Shown: piece by piece, positions 35,036 to 43,520 of the stretch
Position numbering within the stretch: position 1 is the first letter of the stretch
Layout: each line of letters opens with the position of its first letter
Assembly (NCBI GenBank): GCA_007118495.1
Contig: SKRM01000009.1
Coordinates: 22,781-86,780 of the forward strand
Source of the DNA: Bacteroidales bacterium
GTDB lineage: Bacteria > Bacteroidota > Bacteroidia > Bacteroidales > UBA7960
Direction: 5' to 3'
DNA length: 64,000 bases
Position numbers and translations under genes: made by a program
Notes under the pieces: generated by a model
What the model saw: only the letters and a program-made list of their open reading frames with translations
What the model was told of the DNA's origin: nothing
Database searches by the model: none

Positions 35036-35749
35036 TCAATAGTTTGGGCTAAATAGTTCCTCAAACCCATGCATCTGTATGGCCTGACTTACTGAAAACT
35101 GCCCGATATCTGTCCGGCGAAGTGCACCAAGGTAAGCTCCGCTTTCCATCTTTTCGCCAAAATCTCTGGCAAGGCCCCTGATGTAGGTGCCTTTGCTGCA
35201 TGTGACCCTGAAGTCAACTTCAGGAAGCTCAATACGGGTTATGTCAAAGGCACTGATCGAAATTTCTTTTGGCTTGAGTTCGGCGTGTTTGCCTTTTCTT
35301 GCAAGGGTGTAGGCACGCTTGCCCTCTATTTTTTTTGCCGAATATATGGGGGGTAGTTGTAATTGTTTGCCAATGAAACTGTTTGCAGTTTTGTTGATCA
35401 GTTCGGCCGTAATATGGCTGGTGGGGTATTGGCCTTCAGGCAGCGTTTCAAGATCGTATGAAGGGGTGATCTGTCCGATAACAAAAGTGCCTGTATATGT
35501 TTTTGGGAGATCCTGGTAAAGTTCGATCTGCCGGGTAGCCTTACCTGTGCAGATAATCAGCAGTCCGCTGGCCAGCGGGTCAAGTGTGCCTGCGTGGCCA
35601 ATCTTGATTTTTTTGATTTCAAGACGGTGTCGCAAAATTGACTTGATCTTGTTCACCACGTCAAACGAGGTCCATTTAAGTGGTTTGTCAAAGAGAAAGA
35701 CGCGCCCTTCAATGAATGTTTCGCGGATCTGGTTGATATCTCCAGTCAT
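35036..35749 (-). CDS. truB: tRNA pseudouridine-55 synthase
   Basis: A 237-residue pseudouridine synthase acting on the T-loop U55 of tRNAs. The catalytic aspartate is in [15 protein letters not shown]. The [16 protein letters not shown] start and [17 protein letters not shown] segment are characteristic. Start ATG 35749 lies 2 nt after the uppP stop, showing tight operon packing; a longer frame to 35797 would overlap uppP and lacks family resemblance. Confidence 0.95.
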   Translation of the reverse strand: MTGDINQIRETFIEGRVFLFDKPLKWTSFDVVNKIKSILRHRLEIKKIKIGHAGTLDPLASGLLIICTGKATRQIELYQDLPKTYTGTFVIGQITPSYDLETLPEGQYPTSHITAELINKTANSFIGKQLQLPPIYSAKKIEGKRAYTLARKGKHAELKPKEISISAFDITRIELPEVDFRVTCSKGTYIRGLARDFGEKMESGAYLGALRRTDIGQFSVSQAIQMHGFEELFSPNY

Positions 35750-35751
35750 AA

Positions 35752-36546
35752 TCAAAGGCTTCCGGCAATAATTGCCACCAGGCCAGCCAGTAAACAATAA
35801 ATTGAGAAGTATTCAATCTTTCCCCGCCTGACTATTTCAAGCATCCATCTGCATGCGATGATACCGGCAGTAAAGGCAGCTATTGCGCCTATGATCATGG
35901 GCCAAATATCCATCTGTGTGGCTGCAGCTTCGGCAGGCATCCTGATTATCTTTAAAAAATTGGCGCCGAATATGGGGATCAGTACCATGAGAAACGAAAA
36001 CCTGATGGCTTGTTTTCTGTCAATGCCGAAAAACAAGGCCGTACTAATGGTGGCTCCACTGCGGCTGATACCAGGCAGAATGGCCAGTGTTTGCGCCAAT
36101 CCGATTACCAGGGCACTTTTTAGGGTTACCTCGTTTTTTGTGCCGGGCGAATACCTCGTGAGGAATAACAATGTGGCGGTAATGAGCAACATGAAACCTA
36201 CAAATACCACCCTGCCTTCAAATATCTGTTCAATCTGTTCCTCAAACAGCAGCCCGACAATAGCAGTTGGAACGGCTGAGGCAAGGAGCAGTAGTGTAAA
36301 TTTCATCTCCTGATTCCATCTGAAGGCGAAAAAGTTCCGGATAAGTGACAGTATGTCTTTGAAAAACACCACCACGACGCTCATAAAAGTAGCTCCGTGA
36401 ACAATAATATTAAAGGTGAAAAAATGATGGGGATCTTGTAAGCCAAAGAGTGCTCCTCCCAGTTCAAGGTGGCCGCTACTGCTAACGGGTAAAAACTCAG
36501 TCAGGCCTTGCAGAAGGCCAAGTATCAGTGCTTCAATCCAGTTCAT
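35752..36546 (-). CDS. uppP: Undecaprenyl-diphosphatase (BacA type)
   Basis: A 264-residue integral membrane enzyme that recycles undecaprenyl diphosphate for peptidoglycan and other glycan synthesis. The two catalytic signatures are present: QGLTEFLPVSSSGHL near the N-terminus and LPGISRSGATI in the middle. Seven to eight hydrophobic helices are visible. It lies between the DUF3098 gene and truB, a Bacteroidetes-type arrangement. Confidence 0.96.
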   Translation of the reverse strand: MNWIEALILGLLQGLTEFLPVSSSGHLELGGALFGLQDPHHFFTFNIIVHGATFMSVVVVFFKDILSLIRNFFAFRWNQEMKFTLLLLASAVPTAIVGLLFEEQIEQIFEGRVVFVGFMLLITATLLFLTRYSPGTKNEVTLKSALVIGLAQTLAILPGISRSGATISTALFFGIDRKQAIRFSFLMVLIPIFGANFLKIIRMPAEAAATQMDIWPMIIGAIAAFTAGIIACRWMLEIVRRGKIEYFSIYCLLAGLVAIIAGSL

Positions 36547-36577
36547 GCCTTTTTAGGTTTTTTTATTTGGCAGATGG

Positions 36578-36823
36578 CTATTCAGGGCTGTTGGTTGATT
36601 TTTTCAGTATGGCATAGATTTGAATGCCATACCCAGCCAATACCAGGATGGGGGCCAGTGTCAATCGCCGGAAATTAAAAATAGCTTCACTGAACTCATT
36701 GGGGTCATCACTTCCGCCGCCAATCATTAGCAGAAAGCCCACGGCAGTGACAGCCAGGCCAATGATGAGCCAGGTGTATTTGTGTTTGTCAAATAACAGG
36801 ACGCTGCCTTGTTGTTTTTTCAT
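36578..36823 (-). CDS. DUF3098 small membrane protein
   Basis: An 81-residue protein with two membrane helices (TWLIIGLAVTAVGFLLMIGGG and LAPILVLAGYGIQIYAIL) joined by DDPNEFSEAIFNFRR, which matches the DUF3098 family. The function is unknown. Its position between ftsX and uppP suggests a role at the division site or in envelope growth; this is inference from context. Confidence 0.85.
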   Translation of the reverse strand: MKKQQGSVLLFDKHKYTWLIIGLAVTAVGFLLMIGGGSDDPNEFSEAIFNFRRLTLAPILVLAGYGIQIYAILKKSTNSPE

Positions 36824-36844
36824 CCCCGTGTTTTTTGGAAGGTT

Positions 36845-37726
36845 TTAATAATAGTATAGGAAGTCGGTTTTGATATTCAGGTATTTTCTCACTGCAAAAT
36901 ATGTGGAGATCAAACTGATGATAATCCCCAGTAGGAGCACTAAACCAAAAAGTACCAACAACATGTTCATGTCATAGAACATGGCCATTTCAGGAATTTG
37001 CCTTTGGCCTGCATACAGCGTGGCGATCAGCAAAAAAATGGTTATCAGGGCACCGATGATCCCCTGGATCACTCCCTTGATAATGAAAGGTCTGCGTATA
37101 AAGGCCTGGGTGGCTCCTACAAGCTGCATGCTCTTAATGAGAAATCGTTTTGAAAATACGCTTAGCCTGATGGTATTGTTGATCAGGGCGAAAGCTATTG
37201 TCAGCAACAAAATGCTGAAGGCCAGCAGGCCGATACCTATACGTTTAACGTTCTCATTTACCAGGTGTACCAATGATTGCTGATAGTCAACTTCAGACAC
37301 AAGCTGGTGCCCGCTTAGTCTCTGCTTAAAAACCTGCATGCTGTCAGGATTGGCATAGTCGGCCTTTAAATTGACTACGATCGATGCGGTAAGGGGGTTA
37401 TATCCCAGAAAAGAAACAAAATCTTCACCTAATTCGCGCATGAGGTCTTCGGCCGCCTCTTCTCTGGATATAAATCGTGTTTCATTTACTGAAGGCAGGG
37501 CATCTATTGAAGCTTTAAGCCGCTGTATCTCGCTTTCGCCGGCATCCTCTTTAAGAAAAACAGATACTGCAATGCTTTCTCTCACATGATCAGACAGTTT
37601 CTGAGCATGGAGTATGACCAGACCCAGTAACCCCAACACAAAGAGCACCAGGGTGATGCTGACAATGGTAGAGATATATGAAGACTTCAGGCGCCTGCCC
37701 AGTATTTTGTCTTCTTGCCTGGCCAT
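36845..37726 (-). CDS. ftsX: Cell division protein FtsX
   Basis: A 293-residue membrane protein with one N-terminal helix, a ~110-residue periplasmic domain and three C-terminal helices, the standard FtsX layout. Diagnostic segments are ESIAVSVFLKEDAGESEIQRL and RFISREEAAEDLMRELGEDF. With FtsE it controls peptidoglycan hydrolases at the septum. ftsE is not in the window. It heads the ftsX-DUF3098-uppP-truB-queA-ispD series. Confidence 0.93.
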   Translation of the reverse strand: MARQEDKILGRRLKSSYISTIVSITLVLFVLGLLGLVILHAQKLSDHVRESIAVSVFLKEDAGESEIQRLKASIDALPSVNETRFISREEAAEDLMRELGEDFVSFLGYNPLTASIVVNLKADYANPDSMQVFKQRLSGHQLVSEVDYQQSLVHLVNENVKRIGIGLLAFSILLLTIAFALINNTIRLSVFSKRFLIKSMQLVGATQAFIRRPFIIKGVIQGIIGALITIFLLIATLYAGQRQIPEMAMFYDMNMLLVLFGLVLLLGIIISLISTYFAVRKYLNIKTDFLYYY

Positions 37727-37788
37727 GTATCGTTTTTTTTATGTTCAGCGAAATTAATAAAAAAAAGAAGACAACAATGCATCCTGAA

Positions 37789-39609
37789 TCAACGTGCTCC
37801 GCCACCTCCCGAAGCCACGCCTCCGCCTCCGCCCATGGTTCCTCCTCCTCCTGCTCCTGCTGCAGAACTCATGGTGCTGCTGGTTGTGGTAATTACCTCA
37901 TTGATGGTTTTGCTGAAAGAGCTCATGCTGTTATTGTGAAGAATAATCCAGTAAATCCATGCTGTATGGCCACTGGTTTCAAGCCCTTCAGCAATGCGTT
38001 TAAAATATTTGGGTCCAAGCCCCAGGGCCATCCCATAAATGAGAAATTCGTTTACTGTCTCCTGGTTCAGGTTTTCAATTTCTGCACTGAAATCAATTTT
38101 TTTCAGATGCTTCTTAAGCGATTGCCACTGCTGGTATGCGATTTCACCAGATGCCGTTCGATGAAAAATAAAAAAGGCAGCTATGATCGACACAAAGGCC
38201 AATCCGGCAACTATGAGCATAAACGGACCCATATAAATTGCCAGTGCAATAAAGGCCAGCATGCTGCTAATCCCGATGGCGAGACCTATGTTTCTGCCGG
38301 TTTCGCTTTCTTTGTCAAACCATCCTTTTGTTTTGCCTTCTTTGCTGACCTTTTTTTTCCATGAAGTGAAGAACTTACGCATCATATTGGGCTTCTTTTT
38401 CATGTCTCTTAATGACAAACGACCTTCTTTACCGGCAATTTTTAGAAAAAGCTCGTCTATCATGAAATGCTCGTATGCAGGGAGCATATCTTTTTCTTTT
38501 TCCCAATGTGGCCTGTTCAGGACAAAAGCAATTTCTTTTTTTTTCTTTTTGCCCAACAAGGTAAGCCTGCTTGTTTCTTCTTCTCTGATTTCTAGAAATC
38601 GTCTGTAGGCCAGGTGAAACAAGGTGGCAATCATGGCATCACCGGTTACATGGCTTCCCTTTGTCAAATAATGGACAATTGCAGGTTTTTCTTTGTCAGG
38701 GAGCCGCGAAAAACCTTCGGTTTTTTTACTTGGTTTGACCCTTTTGCCATAGCGCCTGAACAAGCTGATCCATATCAACAGGTAAATCAGGCTGACAGGA
38801 ATTACCAACCTCCTGCCCACTGCTTCTCTGTCAGCTCTTTTCTGCTGCCTCTCAATGGCTAATTGCCTCATCCGGTTAGCTTCATCGGCAAGGGCTGCTG
38901 TTTCTTCCAATACCGCTTCTCTGATGGGGGTTTCTGTCATTTCCAATCCTGGAAAGGCGTCCCGGGGGTAAAGAGCCCTGATTTCAAGGTACCTGCCGGC
39001 TGGCAGGCGCTGATGCTCCAGGCTGATGACCCCGCCAGCTTCCCTTGTCGATATGGCATCGGGTGATCCGTGCACCCAGTGAAGCACCTCTTCATCTTTC
39101 ATTTCAATGGGGGGGGTGATAATGGCCGATATCTGGTGAATGGGTTTTGTCCATTCATCTGATATAATCTGGTAATACAGGAGTGAAGCGTCTTCATGCC
39201 TGTTAACGGCTCCATGCACCCTGAAACGAATGCCGAATACCCTGGTAGTATCTCTGGCATCAAAATTTACCTGAAGTTCAAGTTCGTTGGGTTTTTTAAC
39301 CAGCCTGAAACTGCCTGGTGCTTCTGAACCATCATCCCTGTAGTATGTATCACCCTCAAATACAGTGAAGTCGCTGAAAACAGCCCTGTCTTGCACAGGA
39401 AAAGTCCTGTAAATCTGTGAGTAGCGACCTTCAAAGGTAAAACTGCGGTGTTCGGTTACCCACATGCTTCCATCTTTAAGAAGCTCTATGTTGACATGGA
39501 GTTTACCCATGCTGTAGTCTCTTGACAAGGCAATTGTGGATATCAGTGATAAGAGGATGATTAAGGCAGGGCGCATCATGCCCGAAATACCTGAATGATA
39601 GATGTTCAT
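37789..39609 (-). CDS. DUF2207 membrane protein with Gly-rich tail
   Basis: A protein of about 606 residues. The start is uncertain: ATGs occur at 39636, 39609, 39579 and 39576; 39609 is used here. A signal-like helix (PALIILLSLISTIALS) precedes an extracytoplasmic beta-rich DUF2207 domain (DGSMWVTEHRSFTFEGRYSQIY). One helix lies near the middle (VIPVSLIYLLIWISLF), then a cytoplasmic domain and a pair of helices (GLAIGISSMLAFIALAIYMGP, FMLIVAGLAFVSIIAAFFIF). The last ~20 residues are Gly/Ala/Ser only, as often seen in this family. The function is unknown. Confidence 0.8.
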   Translation of the reverse strand: MNIYHSGISGMMRPALIILLSLISTIALSRDYSMGKLHVNIELLKDGSMWVTEHRSFTFEGRYSQIYRTFPVQDRAVFSDFTVFEGDTYYRDDGSEAPGSFRLVKKPNELELQVNFDARDTTRVFGIRFRVHGAVNRHEDASLLYYQIISDEWTKPIHQISAIITPPIEMKDEEVLHWVHGSPDAISTREAGGVISLEHQRLPAGRYLEIRALYPRDAFPGLEMTETPIREAVLEETAALADEANRMRQLAIERQQKRADREAVGRRLVIPVSLIYLLIWISLFRRYGKRVKPSKKTEGFSRLPDKEKPAIVHYLTKGSHVTGDAMIATLFHLAYRRFLEIREEETSRLTLLGKKKKKEIAFVLNRPHWEKEKDMLPAYEHFMIDELFLKIAGKEGRLSLRDMKKKPNMMRKFFTSWKKKVSKEGKTKGWFDKESETGRNIGLAIGISSMLAFIALAIYMGPFMLIVAGLAFVSIIAAFFIFHRTASGEIAYQQWQSLKKHLKKIDFSAEIENLNQETVNEFLIYGMALGLGPKYFKRIAEGLETSGHTAWIYWIILHNNSMSSFSKTINEVITTTSSTMSSAAGAGGGGTMGGGGGVASGGGGAR

Positions 39610-39671
39610 CGGAGTATTGTTGGTGGTTATACACAAATGTACACGAAATATTAATTACCTGCCCGGCTTGG

Positions 39672-40778
39672 TTAGTTTGTGGCAAGCAACTGGTATCTTT
39701 TTCCCGGAAGTGTACGCACCACGCCTTTAAATTCAAGCTCGAGCAGTATTGAAGTACTTACCGGTAAGCTTAACCCTGTTCCCCTTACGATGTTATCAAT
39801 GGATGATTCGTTTCGTGTTTTTAAAAAATCTGCCACTTGTTTTTCCTGCTCTGTCAGGTCTATAAAAAGCATTTTTTGTTTACTGTTCGGGTTTTTCTCA
39901 AGGTTCCAGTTCATGATATAACTGATATCGGCTGCTGACTCCAGAAGGTGGGCCTTATTGATCCGGATCAGCTTGTTACAGCCCTGGCTGTATTTGTCTG
40001 TTGTCCGGCCCGGAAATGCAAACACATCACGGTTATAACCACTGCCCAGATTGGCTGTTATCAAGGCTCCTCCGGTGACGGCTGCTTCAATTACAATGAT
40101 GGCATCACACAGCCCTGCAATAATTCTGTTACGTCTTGGAAAATGGTCCTTACCCGCGATGCTTCCCGAAGGGAATTCACTAATCAGAAAGCCATTATCC
40201 AGGATCATTCGGGCCAGTTTGCGGTTGATGGCAGGATATATCCTGTCCAGACCATGACCCAGAACAGCAGCGGTTGGCAGTCCGTTTTCAAGGGCAGCCC
40301 TGTGCGCACATGCATCAACCCCATGTGCCAGTCCGCTGATGATCAGGGGGTGTAAATGACTCAGGTCAGCAATAATCTCGCGACATCGGTCTGCTCCATA
40401 GCTGGTCATTCGACGTGAGCCGACCACGGCGATAACCCTGGGATGTTCAGTCAAAAATTTACCTTTGGTATATAGCAAAATGGGCGCATCAGGGCAATGC
40501 CTCAGCCTTTCCGGATAAGTACCATCGGTGATGAACAGGCTCTTGATGCCCCATCTTTCCATGAATAACAATTCTTTTTCGGCCTGTTGAAAACCCCTGA
40601 AGTTTTTGATGGCCATCATGACTTTTTTGCCCGGATGGGGAACAGAAAGCCAATGGTCTGTCGTGGCGGTGAATATCCTGGTGGCCGAACCAAAATGCCT
40701 GATTAGTTGCCTGGCTGTTACAGGGCCAACTCCCGGAACCATTGAAAGTGATAGCTGGTAAATGATGTCTTCTTGCAT
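39672..40778 (-). CDS. dprA: DNA-processing protein DprA (Smf)
   Basis: A 368-residue protein that loads RecA onto incoming single-stranded DNA during transformation. An N-terminal helix-hairpin-helix region (VPGVGPVTARQLIRHFG) leads into the Rossmann DprA core (VVGSRRMTSYGADRCREI, SGLAHGVDACAHRAAL, SEFPSGS, FPRRNRIIAGLCDAI). A C-terminal winged helix (TGLSLPVSTSILLELEFKG) completes the long form. With comF at 10.7 kb it suggests that the organism keeps DNA-uptake functions. Confidence 0.95.
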   Translation of the reverse strand: MQEDIIYQLSLSMVPGVGPVTARQLIRHFGSATRIFTATTDHWLSVPHPGKKVMMAIKNFRGFQQAEKELLFMERWGIKSLFITDGTYPERLRHCPDAPILLYTKGKFLTEHPRVIAVVGSRRMTSYGADRCREIIADLSHLHPLIISGLAHGVDACAHRAALENGLPTAAVLGHGLDRIYPAINRKLARMILDNGFLISEFPSGSIAGKDHFPRRNRIIAGLCDAIIVIEAAVTGGALITANLGSGYNRDVFAFPGRTTDKYSQGCNKLIRINKAHLLESAADISYIMNWNLEKNPNSKQKMLFIDLTEQEKQVADFLKTRNESSIDNIVRGTGLSLPVSTSILLELEFKGVVRTLPGKRYQLLATN

Positions 40779-40873
40779 ACCCCTGGTCTGTCGGGGTAAA
40801 ACTAGTATTTAAAAAACCCGGAACCATGCAAGTTGATACCGGGCGATAATTATAATGGTCTGTGCGGTAAGTA

Positions 40874-41752
40874 TCAGTATGTTTTTGTCATGGATGAAGG
40901 AATCGCGAGTATGAAGTCTGCCAGCCTGTGGTGTTTCTCTTCAAGCTGATATACCGATTCCTGCTCAACCGTAGCAATGGTGAGGATGTTGAGGGGCGTG
41001 TTTGCATATTGTTGCAAATACCAGACAATGCCCTCATAATTATTGGAGTGGTAGGTGCCGTGAAAGTGTATAAATACACCTTCGTCAGGTAGGTTCTCTA
41101 TGATGAAATGAGCCATAGTTGCATCCTTAATGGCCTGGGCTTTGGGAAAATTCTCTGATCCGTGGGCAGGCATTCCCCCCATTTCAAGCATGGCTTTATA
41201 TCCGGGCAGTTCCGGATTATAGGGGACGGGCAGGGGGGCAATGTATGAAAGGGCCATGTCGCTTAACTCTTCAAGGCCGCTGAACCCCTCTCTGTGCACA
41301 ACTGCAGCGTACCTGCGTGGTATATTGGTGGCAATGAAAGGTAGTTCATTGTCTTTGGCCAATTCAACAAGGGGCCTGTAGTCTGTGTTATAATTATTCC
41401 AAAGCTTGGCTTCTGCCCTGAAATGTCGCTCAAGGATTATCTCTCCAAAGTATTCATCCAGTATAATCTGATTATCAGCTTCAAACATTTCGGCCCCCAT
41501 TACCAGCTTGTTTTCAAGTTTCAACAGCAGATCACTGCTTAACTCAAATTGCAGCCAGTGCGCTATGGGATTATTGTGCAACTCTCCAAAAAGAACTACC
41601 TCGCTGCCCGATGCCGAACCCAGCAGATCGCTGTAAGTAACTTTTTGCCCGTCTGTTGTAAATAACTGATAGGCTGGTTTTTCGCCGGCAATGAGTTGTT
41701 GGGGGGCAAGCAAGATAAAAAGCAGAATGAAGTAGCTGTAATGTTTGATCAT
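40874..41752 (-). CDS. ChaN-family protein (Tiki/haem-binding fold)
   Basis: A 292-residue exported protein. A signal sequence occupies the first ~22 residues (YFILLFILLAPQQLIAG). The ChaN/DUF399 core is marked by VVLFGELHNNPIAHWLQFEL, MGAEMFEADNQ, and GVFIHFHGTYHSNNYEGIVWYL. Characterised members bind haem or act in iron-regulated loci. No lipobox cysteine is seen, so it is probably periplasmic. No iron-uptake genes flank it. Confidence 0.85.
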   Translation of the reverse strand: MIKHYSYFILLFILLAPQQLIAGEKPAYQLFTTDGQKVTYSDLLGSASGSEVVLFGELHNNPIAHWLQFELSSDLLLKLENKLVMGAEMFEADNQIILDEYFGEIILERHFRAEAKLWNNYNTDYRPLVELAKDNELPFIATNIPRRYAAVVHREGFSGLEELSDMALSYIAPLPVPYNPELPGYKAMLEMGGMPAHGSENFPKAQAIKDATMAHFIIENLPDEGVFIHFHGTYHSNNYEGIVWYLQQYANTPLNILTIATVEQESVYQLEEKHHRLADFILAIPSSMTKTY

Positions 41753-41837
41753 ACCATGTACGTTTTGGTGATGTGTGATATAGTGGACATACGCATGAGA
41801 AGAACAGACCTGTAAATTGAAATGTTCATGCCATGGC

Positions 41838-42335
41838 TCAATTCTTGTCTTTTTTCAACTCATTCCCACTGAAAAATAAAGGTAGCAGGTCACTGATGCT
41901 TTCAAGGATGAGGATTTTGCCATCTTCTTTGCTGAGGATGATTTTCATTGGTTGTTTTTGGGTGGTTTCATATTCGAGCAAAACCTGGCGACAGGCTCCA
42001 CATGGCGTTACGGGCATAGGCATGGAAACTTTCAGAGACCTTGCACTGACGGCTATTTTGCGCATACCAACACCCGGATGGTGAGCTGAAGCGGCAAAGG
42101 CGGCAACCCTTTCTGCGCAAAGGCCGCTTGGATAGGCACCGTTTTCCTGGTTTGAGCCCCTGATGATCTCTCCATTGTCAAGGAGTATGGCTGCGCCAAC
42201 ATGAAAGGTAGAATAGGGAGCATATGACTGGTGGGTCATGTCGCGGGATATTCTAACCAGTTCTTGTTCATCTGCGGGCAGCAGACTTATATCTGCCAGC
42301 TCGCTGTATTTGAAAGAAAATTCTTTTTGTCCCAT
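41838..42335 (-). CDS. cdd: Cytidine deaminase
   Basis: A 165-residue zinc deaminase of pyrimidine salvage. The active site CAERVA (zinc Cys, catalytic Glu) and the PCGACRQVL motif with two further zinc cysteines are intact. The N-terminal half has SYAPYSTFHVGAAIL and SNQENGAYPSGLC. The length suits the homotetrameric class with a short tail. Confidence 0.95.
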   Translation of the reverse strand: MGQKEFSFKYSELADISLLPADEQELVRISRDMTHQSYAPYSTFHVGAAILLDNGEIIRGSNQENGAYPSGLCAERVAAFAASAHHPGVGMRKIAVSARSLKVSMPMPVTPCGACRQVLLEYETTQKQPMKIILSKEDGKILILESISDLLPLFFSGNELKKDKN

Positions 42336-42500
42336 ATGATACTTCTATTTTCCCGATTACTGCCACAATCTACGTGCCAGGGTAACCAAAGGTTGTATTT
42401 CTGCGTAAAAATAAGAAAGATATCGGGCAATGACTTTATGTGTATACGTAATATAATGTAAAATGTTGGCGAAGGCCCGGGAGACTTCCACCACCCGGCC

Positions 42501-42531
42501 TTGGTTTTTAGTGATTTTTTCACTATATTTG
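42501..42531 (+). promoter_or_regulatory. Promoter of the YtxH/holin-like trio
   Basis: TTG at 42501-42503 and TATATTTG at 42524-42531 are 20 nt apart and match the Bacteroidetes -33/-7 pattern. The spacer and -7 edge contain an inverted repeat (TAGTGA, 5 T, TCACTA; 42509-42525) that could be an operator. Confidence 0.6.
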
Positions 42532-42577
42532 TTTAATAAGCACCTTAATCGATTGTTTAACTTAAAAAATATATAAT

Positions 42578-42832
42578 ATGAGCAGTTCAAGCGGAAAAGC
42601 TTTGATTGGATTTATTTTTGGCGCAGCCGTAGGGGTGGCCGCTGGTTTATTGTTTGCACCAACATCAGGTGACGAAACCCGTAAAAAGCTTAAAAAGAAG
42701 AGTAAGGAGTATTCAGAAGAACTGGCCAAGCAAGTCAATGCCAAAATTGATGAGTTAAAAGGCCAGGTCGGTGACATGGCCGAAGATGCCAAGAGCAGGG
42801 TGAAGAAGGCCGTTCCAAAAGACGACAAATAA
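42578..42832 (+). CDS. YtxH-domain small membrane protein
   Basis: An 84-residue protein. A Gly/Ala-rich membrane helix (LIGFIFGAAVGVAAGLLFAPTSG) followed by a lysine-rich amphipathic tail matches YtxH. Family members are associated with stress responses and the envelope, without defined biochemistry. It is the first of three genes with gaps of 10 and 4 nt. A strong promoter lies about 50 nt upstream. Confidence 0.88.
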   Translation: MSSSSGKALIGFIFGAAVGVAAGLLFAPTSGDETRKKLKKKSKEYSEELAKQVNAKIDELKGQVGDMAEDAKSRVKKAVPKDDK

Positions 42833-42842
42833 CCTGGCTTGT

Positions 42843-43223
42843 ATGGATGGCAAAGAATTGCTGGAACATATTTCTGGCCTGAGGGATAACCTGCAGAAAT
42901 ATCTTGAAACCAAGATGTCATATTATGGCATGCTGGCTTTTGAGAGAGCTGTCAGGTTGCTAAGCTTGTTTATGGGCCAGGTTGTGGTTATGATGGCTGC
43001 CTTGCTGGGGTTGCTGTTTTTATCTGCCGCATTGTCCATATACCTCGGAGAGCTTCTGGGTTCTCATGTTTATGGCTTGCTCATAGTTGGCGGATTTTTC
43101 CTGGTTTTGGCTCTTGTATTTTTTTCTGCCAGACGAAAGGTTTTCAGTCGTTGGGCCATAAAAACCCTGCTGGGCGTTTTCTTTACCGATGATGATGCTG
43201 ACACGAAACATAAGGGAGGCTGA
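42843..43223 (+). CDS. Holin-superfamily-like two-helix membrane protein
   Basis: A 126-residue protein with an amphipathic N-terminal helix, two adjacent membrane helices (about 42-66 and 74-97) and a short basic and then acidic tail. This layout matches the putative Actinobacterial holin-X/DUF1469-type proteins often found beside YtxH. Despite the name, no phage genes are near; a role in envelope stress is more likely. Confidence 0.7.
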   Translation: MDGKELLEHISGLRDNLQKYLETKMSYYGMLAFERAVRLLSLFMGQVVVMMAALLGLLFLSAALSIYLGELLGSHVYGLLIVGGFFLVLALVFFSARRKVFSRWAIKTLLGVFFTDDDADTKHKGG

Positions 43224-43227
43224 CGCA

Positions 43228-43506
43228 ATGGATATGGAAAGCTTTAGAAGAATCAGGACACTTCATGATATAAAACTTGAGAAAGCCCGCTTGCGCTACG
43301 AGTCGTTGGTGGCTGAAAACGCCATGATGGATAGTATAAGGGCAATGGGTAATTTGTTCTCTCTGGTCAGATATATTCGCAAGGCATCTGCAGGGTTCGG
43401 AACAGCCTTTGCGGTTGCATCGCGCATCACCCGGTTTACATCTGGTATTTTCAGGAGATCAAAGCCTGAAACTGGCGATGATGGAGAAGAAACTGTCAGA
43501 TTCTGA
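43228..43506 (+). CDS. Small conserved-context protein of the YtxH operon
   Basis: A 92-residue protein of unrecognised family. ATG 43228 is preferred over 43189 because GGGAGG lies about 8 nt upstream and the longer start would overlap the previous gene by 35 nt. It has a charged helical N-terminus (MDMESFRRIRTLHDIKLEKA) and a weakly hydrophobic middle (FGTAFAVASRI). Third gene of the trio; probably works with the two membrane proteins. Confidence 0.65.
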   Translation: MDMESFRRIRTLHDIKLEKARLRYESLVAENAMMDSIRAMGNLFSLVRYIRKASAGFGTAFAVASRITRFTSGIFRRSKPETGDDGEETVRF

Positions 43507-43520
43507 CTCCGGTTCCGGTT

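Noticed and set aside
37715-37939. Plus-strand Pro-rich ORF opposite the DUF2207 gene end
   Set aside because: It is the antisense shadow of the Gly/Ala/Ser-rich tail of the DUF2207 protein.
42843-43223. Holin-like gene as a sign of prophage
   Set aside because: No other phage genes, integrase or attachment sites are near, and such proteins commonly sit beside YtxH genes in cellular operons.
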